Assembly (NCBI GenBank): GCA_030628325.1
Contig: DAOVRB010000034.1
Coordinates: forward strand, 1 to 7,723
Source: Methanomicrobiaceae archaeon
Lineage (GTDB): Archaea; Halobacteriota; Methanomicrobia; Methanomicrobiales; Methanomicrobiaceae
Length of the DNA stretch: 7,723 nucleotides
Reading direction: 5' to 3'
Position numbers and translations under genes: made by a program. This document shows positions 5,416 to 7,723 of this stretch, piece by piece. How positions within the stretch are numbered: position 1 is the stretch's first letter; every line of letters begins with the position of its first letter. A model generated the notes under the pieces. The model was not told the DNA's origin. It made no database searches and was given only the letters and a program-made list of their open reading frames with translations.

Positions 5416-6619
5416 GATAATGACGGTGATGACCGGTGACCCTGACCTTCCATACAGACCCGACAGGAAGATCTTCCATCACCACTATATTCATGTATGA
5501 ATGGTCACGTGCTACAACAGAACCGGCCTTTTTCTGTTCTGTTACCCTGACATCAGAGACCCTTCCCACATAACTCTCGTTTACTTCATCATAGATAGCA
5601 TTTGCAGCCTTTGTTAAGAGACGTGAACGGTCTTTCTTTATCCTGTCAGGGAGATCATGGTATTTTTCGGCATCTGTGCCAGGTCTTGTGGAGAAACGGG
5701 TGATATTCACCTTTCCAGGCTGTGTCCTTCTTATGAGAGAGAGAGTCTCTGCAAAATCCTCATCTGTTTCAGTCGGAAAACCTACTATAAAATCAGTTGA
5801 AATGCGGACATCAGGCATCTCTGCCCGGAAAGCATCCACAATTTTTACAAAATCTTCTGCATGATAACCCCGGTTCATGGTATCAAGGACATGATCCGAA
5901 CCTGACTGAACAGGCATATGGACAAAGGAAAATATTTTTTCGAGAGCGAATGCAGGTACCAGTTCATCAAGGATCGGTATAACAGTGGCAGGATTCATCA
6001 TCCCCACACGGACAGAAAAATCACCGGAAATATCGTTTATCGCATACAGGAGTTCTGCAAGGTTAGTCCCGCAGTCAGGTCCGTACGCACTTACGTCCTG
6101 CCCGGTGAGCTGGATCTCTCCCGCACCAAGTAATACCAGCCGCTCCACCTCAGCAACGATTGCACTCTCAGAAAAACTCTTCAGCCTGCCCCGTGCCGAT
6201 CTTGTAATGCAATATGAACATCCCCCAAGACAGCCGGTGCCCATCTGCACCACACCGACACCAGGCATAGTAAGTGCACCCACTCTGTTATTGCACCTGT
6301 ATAACTCTTCAGGCAGGATAATATGACAGTCGGGACATACAGAACGGATCAGGTCCTCCTGAATCACCGGCATACAACCAGTCACAACAATTAACACATC
6401 CTTTCTGTTATCTGCAAACTCAGAAATGCGCCTCAGCATAGTACGTTCTGTTGCACCGATTACAGTACATGTATTAATTACAAATACATCTGCATCCTCT
6501 GCAGGTACCTGTACACAACCCTGTTCACCTGCAGTTTCAATGAGTTTCTCCGTATCTGCATGATTAAAAGTGCAGCCGTAGGATTCCACATATATTTTTT
6601 TATTTCTGAGAGTTTGCAT
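5396..6619 (-). CDS. tRNA t6A37 methylthiotransferase (archaeal CDKAL1/MtaB type)
   Basis: 407 residues, a full-length radical-SAM methylthiotransferase. The N-terminal UPF0004 domain carries the three auxiliary-cluster cysteines: Cys16 (VESYGCTFNHAD), Cys51 (INTCTV) and Cys82 (VTGCMP). The radical-SAM cluster is CLGGCSYC (Cys130, 134, 137), followed by LTGQDVSAYG and the MPVQSGSD motif. A TRAM-like domain occupies about 343-407. By family knowledge, the enzyme adds a methylthio group to C2 of N6-threonylcarbamoyladenosine at position 37 of tRNAs reading ANN codons, giving ms2t6A. YGCTFNHADTE marks the archaeal/eukaryotic branch rather than MiaB or RimO. The only plausible start is the ATG at 6619; no strong ribosome binding site is visible (GGGTCAG, 6624-6630, is weak). 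A TATATA lies at 6665-6670. It is transcribed alone, convergent with znuB. Confidence 0.93.
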   Translation of the reverse strand: MQTLRNKKIYVESYGCTFNHADTEKLIETAGEQGCVQVPAEDADVFVINTCTVIGATERTMLRRISEFADNRKDVLIVVTGCMPVIQEDLIRSVCPDCHIILPEELYRCNNRVGALTMPGVGVVQMGTGCLGGCSYCITRSARGRLKSFSESAIVAEVERLVLLGAGEIQLTGQDVSAYGPDCGTNLAELLYAINDISGDFSVRVGMMNPATVIPILDELVPAFALEKIFSFVHMPVQSGSDHVLDTMNRGYHAEDFVKIVDAFRAEMPDVRISTDFIVGFPTETDEDFAETLSLIRRTQPGKVNITRFSTRPGTDAEKYHDLPDRIKKDRSRLLTKAANAIYDEVNESYVGRVSDVRVTEQKKAGSVVARDHSYMNIVVMEDLPVGSVWKVRVTGHHRHYLIAERL

Positions 6620-6664
6620 TGATCTGACCCGTTTCCTTTCTGGTTCCCTGGTTCCTTATATCCG

Positions 6665-6670
6665 TATATA
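6665..6670 (-). promoter_or_regulatory. Candidate TATA box of the methylthiotransferase gene
   Basis: TATATA lies about 46-51 bases before the ATG at 6619, predicting a start near 6640. A second AT element (GATATAAG, about 6656-6663) is closer. A short tandem TGGTTCC pair (6641-6647, 6649-6655) lies between TATA and start. Confidence 0.4.
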
Positions 6671-6830
6671 TTAGTCACTCATCTGATGTAATAACCGGCA
6701 CCTACCCATATATTCAGGAGCATATCAGAATTAGGATAATATGATAAAACAGCGAAAAAACTATGACTTAAATTATAGGAAAAAATACAGGAGCATAAAG
6801 TCTCAATGATCTGATGATAACAATATATTG

Positions 6831-6865
6831 TGGACAAATTGTTATTACGATTGACAATTTGTCCA
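6831..6865. repeat. Perfect 12-bp inverted repeat
   Basis: TGGACAAATTGT (6831-6842) and ACAATTTGTCCA (6854-6865) are exact reverse complements separated by 11 bases. It lies 212 bases upstream of the methylthiotransferase start. It could be a protein-binding dyad, a hairpin or a mobile-element relic; the sequence does not decide. Confidence 0.6.
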
Positions 6866-6920
6866 AAACCATTTCCCGGATGTGTCTGAGATGATTAAGA
6901 GAGATACTCAATTAAAGCAG

Positions 6921-6952
6921 GAACTACCGTCTGTGTAAGCGATCGGTAGTTC
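6921..6952. repeat. 9-bp inverted repeat / hairpin
   Basis: GAACTACCG (6921-6929) and CGGTAGTTC (6944-6952) match perfectly. Bulging T6943 allows two more pairs (TC with GA), leaving the nine-base loop TGTGTAAGC. There is no T run on either side, so it is not a classic terminator. Confidence 0.5.
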
Positions 6953-7037
6953 ACAAAATACAATCAAATTAGTCAGAGATTATTGGGCCGGATATCACAG
7001 ACATACATCGATCACTTTACTATATTCAGATTTACCC

Positions 7038-7092
7038 TGAAAATCAAAGATTTTCATCAAAACGTGTGAGGCTAACGCGTCCTGCACGTTTT
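7038..7092 (-). repeat. Dispersed double-hairpin element, copy B, overlapping the acetyltransferase stop
   Basis: Hairpin 1 (7059-7092) pairs AAAACGTG with CACGTTTT perfectly, plus an inner AGG/CCT stem. Hairpin 2 (7038-7056) is TGAAAATC AAA GATTTTCA, eight perfect pairs. On the minus strand it reads AAAACGTGCAGGACGCGT and continues TAGC, matching copy A at 19 of 21 positions from AAAACGTGCA to AGC. The final codons and TAG stop of the acetyltransferase gene lie inside it. Confidence 0.65.
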
Positions 7093-7536
7093 CTGCATTA
7101 CAAGCCGATCTTTACCCTCACCAAAATAAGAGGGGATTTCATCAGCAATTTCAAAACCATGTTTTTCATACATACTGCAGGCAGGGAGATTTCCGGGAGA
7201 TACGGTCAGGAAAAGGTTTTCCACACCTTTATCCTCCATCAGTTCCAGGATCCGGAAAAACATCATCTCCCCGGTTTTTCTGCCCCGAAAACCTTTCCTG
7301 ACTGCCATACGGATAATCCAGCCTTCTTCGGATCTACCCTGCACAACAGCACCTATGGTATATCCGATTATTTCACCATCAGATTCAGCAACCAGAAATG
7401 TATCAGGAAACAGGAGACCTGCCTGCCGGATGAAAACAGCCTGTGAATACGGCTCAGGCTCACTGCACTCTGCACCTTCTATCGCACATACGGCAGAAAA
7501 ATCACCATCAGAATATTTTCGGATTATAAGAACCAT
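7072..7536 (-). CDS. GNAT-family N-acetyltransferase, RimI-like
   Basis: 154 residues, normal for a single GNAT domain. In order: N-terminal strand and helix (VLIIRKYSDGDFSAVCAIE), strand FLVAESDGEIIGYTIGAVV (47-65), the acetyl-CoA site WIIRMAVRKGFRGRKTGEMM (73-92) and the C-terminal LTVSPGNLPACSMYEKHGFE (110-129). The pyrophosphate loop is RGRKTG (84-89) rather than the consensus RxxGxG. The end PSYFGEGKDRLVMQK resembles the YYxDGEDAxVM end of RimI, so acetylation of a protein alpha-amino group is possible, but the substrate is not shown. The last residues, KTCRTR, lie beyond the normal end and are encoded by repeat copy B. The start at 7536 lacks a clear ribosome binding site; an AT-rich AATATAAT lies very close (about 7543-7550). 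It lies downstream of the probable aroC on the same strand, with a 116-base gap. Confidence 0.88.
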   Translation of the reverse strand: MVLIIRKYSDGDFSAVCAIEGAECSEPEPYSQAVFIRQAGLLFPDTFLVAESDGEIIGYTIGAVVQGRSEEGWIIRMAVRKGFRGRKTGEMMFFRILELMEDKGVENLFLTVSPGNLPACSMYEKHGFEIADEIPSYFGEGKDRLVMQKTCRTR

Positions 7537-7560
7537 TGTAAATTATATTGGGAATCTGTC

Positions 7561-7567
7561 AAAAAAA
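7561..7567 (-). terminator. Oligo-T, possible terminator of the right-edge gene
   Basis: T7 on the minus strand, 86 bases past the stop of the probable aroC and before the acetyltransferase start. It may end that transcript, which would make the acetyltransferase a separate unit. Confidence 0.3.
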
Positions 7568-7652
7568 GGATTGGGATGCAGGAGATTAACAGGAGGTTAT
7601 TACTGTGTACCGATTCACCGGGAATCATCTGCCGGAAAACATTCACCCCAAA

Positions 7653-7723
7653 TCATTCTCCGGGAATATAAGAGAGATATTTCTCCTGCTCAAGCAGTGC
7701 GTCCACAATAACAAGAGCAAGCA
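7653..7723 (-). CDS. aroC: Probable chorismate synthase, C-terminal fragment (cut by window edge)
   Basis: The last 22 codons and a TGA stop (7653-7655) of a gene entering from the right edge. The minus strand reads LALVIVDALLEQEKYLSY then IPGE and stop. The pattern resembles the C-terminal helix of chorismate synthase (EAMLALVLADALLxQ-like), which converts EPSP to chorismate with reduced FMN. This rests on memory of the family over about 15 residues and needs the rest of the gene. Coding on this strand is favoured because 9 of 22 codons begin with G and the peptide has a normal composition. The overlapping plus-strand frame from GTG 7605 is open to the edge behind a good AGGAGGT, but its peptide has no Ala or Asp in 39 residues. 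Only one of the two can be a gene. Confidence 0.55.
   Translation of the reverse strand, partial: LALVIVDALLEQEKYLSYIPGE

Larger units (their letters stand above)
6620..7071. other. 452-base gene-free, inverted-repeat-rich region
   Basis: No convincing reading frame occurs on either strand. It holds the methylthiotransferase promoter at its left end. Next come two copies of CAGGAGCATA (6715-6724, 6788-6797) and of ATCTGATG (6681-6688, 6809-6816), then a perfect 12-bp inverted repeat (6831-6865). A 9-bp hairpin (6921-6952) and element copy B (7038-7092) follow. It lies between two minus-strand genes, so part of it could be 3' untranslated sequence of the acetyltransferase message or encode a small RNA. 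Neither can be shown here. Confidence 0.5.

Noticed and set aside
951..7095. CRISPR array or insertion sequence explaining the repeats
   Set aside because: The three copies are kilobases apart, in different orientations, with no spacers, no transposase frame and no visible target-site duplications.
7066..7446. 126-codon plus-strand frame opposite the acetyltransferase
   Set aside because: The minus strand has complete GNAT motifs. The plus peptide is an antisense shadow that starts inside copy B.
7605..7723. Plus-strand frame from GTG behind AGGAGGT
   Set aside because: It lies antisense to the AroC-like C-terminus and its peptide lacks Ala and Asp; kept as a stated conflict, not called as a gene.

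Overview
The window looks like chromosome of a methanogenic euryarchaeon, most likely of the Methanomicrobiales. The tRNA gene has no encoded CCA. Several genes have archaeal TATA boxes 25 to 60 bases upstream. Starts are either leaderless or preceded by GGTGA/GGAG-type ribosome binding sites. The methylthiotransferase is the archaeal/eukaryotic (CDKAL1-like) type, and AGA and ATA codons are common. Genus-level placement is inference only.

Layout, left to right. The minus-strand 5' end of iorA (indolepyruvate:ferredoxin oxidoreductase alpha) enters from the left edge. It is divergent from a tRNA-Ile(GAU) gene, which is followed at once by a small two-span membrane protein whose message is probably leaderless. 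Next comes a NapH-like membrane protein with two CxxxCP motifs and two 4Fe-4S ferredoxin clusters. An unrecognised soluble 176-residue protein is encoded convergently on the minus strand. A 393-base divergent region then leads into a complete metal-uptake ABC operon: substrate-binding lipoprotein, ATPase and permease (znuA, znuC, znuB order). The permease gene overlaps tail to tail with a minus-strand gene for the tRNA t6A37 methylthiotransferase. A 452-base gene-free stretch rich in inverted repeats follows, then a minus-strand GNAT (RimI-like) acetyltransferase. At the right edge is the C-terminal end of a probable chorismate synthase.

The three znu genes form one transcription unit: a 2-base gap, then an ATGA overlap. 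The substrate-binding protein lacks the usual first histidine ligand. The methylthiotransferase acts on t6A37-bearing tRNAs. iorA and aroC both touch aromatic amino acid metabolism but sit at opposite ends of the window and are not linked here.

The most notable unexplained signal is a dispersed intergenic element present three times (about 957-1017, 2609-2665 and 7038-7092). Each copy has an imperfect 35-40 base hairpin starting with the identical 10-mer AAAACGTGCA, followed by a second short hairpin. The arms differ between copies yet still pair. One copy supplies the last codons and the stop of the acetyltransferase gene. Other unexplained structures are an 18-bp dyad with flanking half-sites upstream of znuA, and a perfect 12-bp inverted repeat plus a 9-bp hairpin in the 6620-7071 gap.
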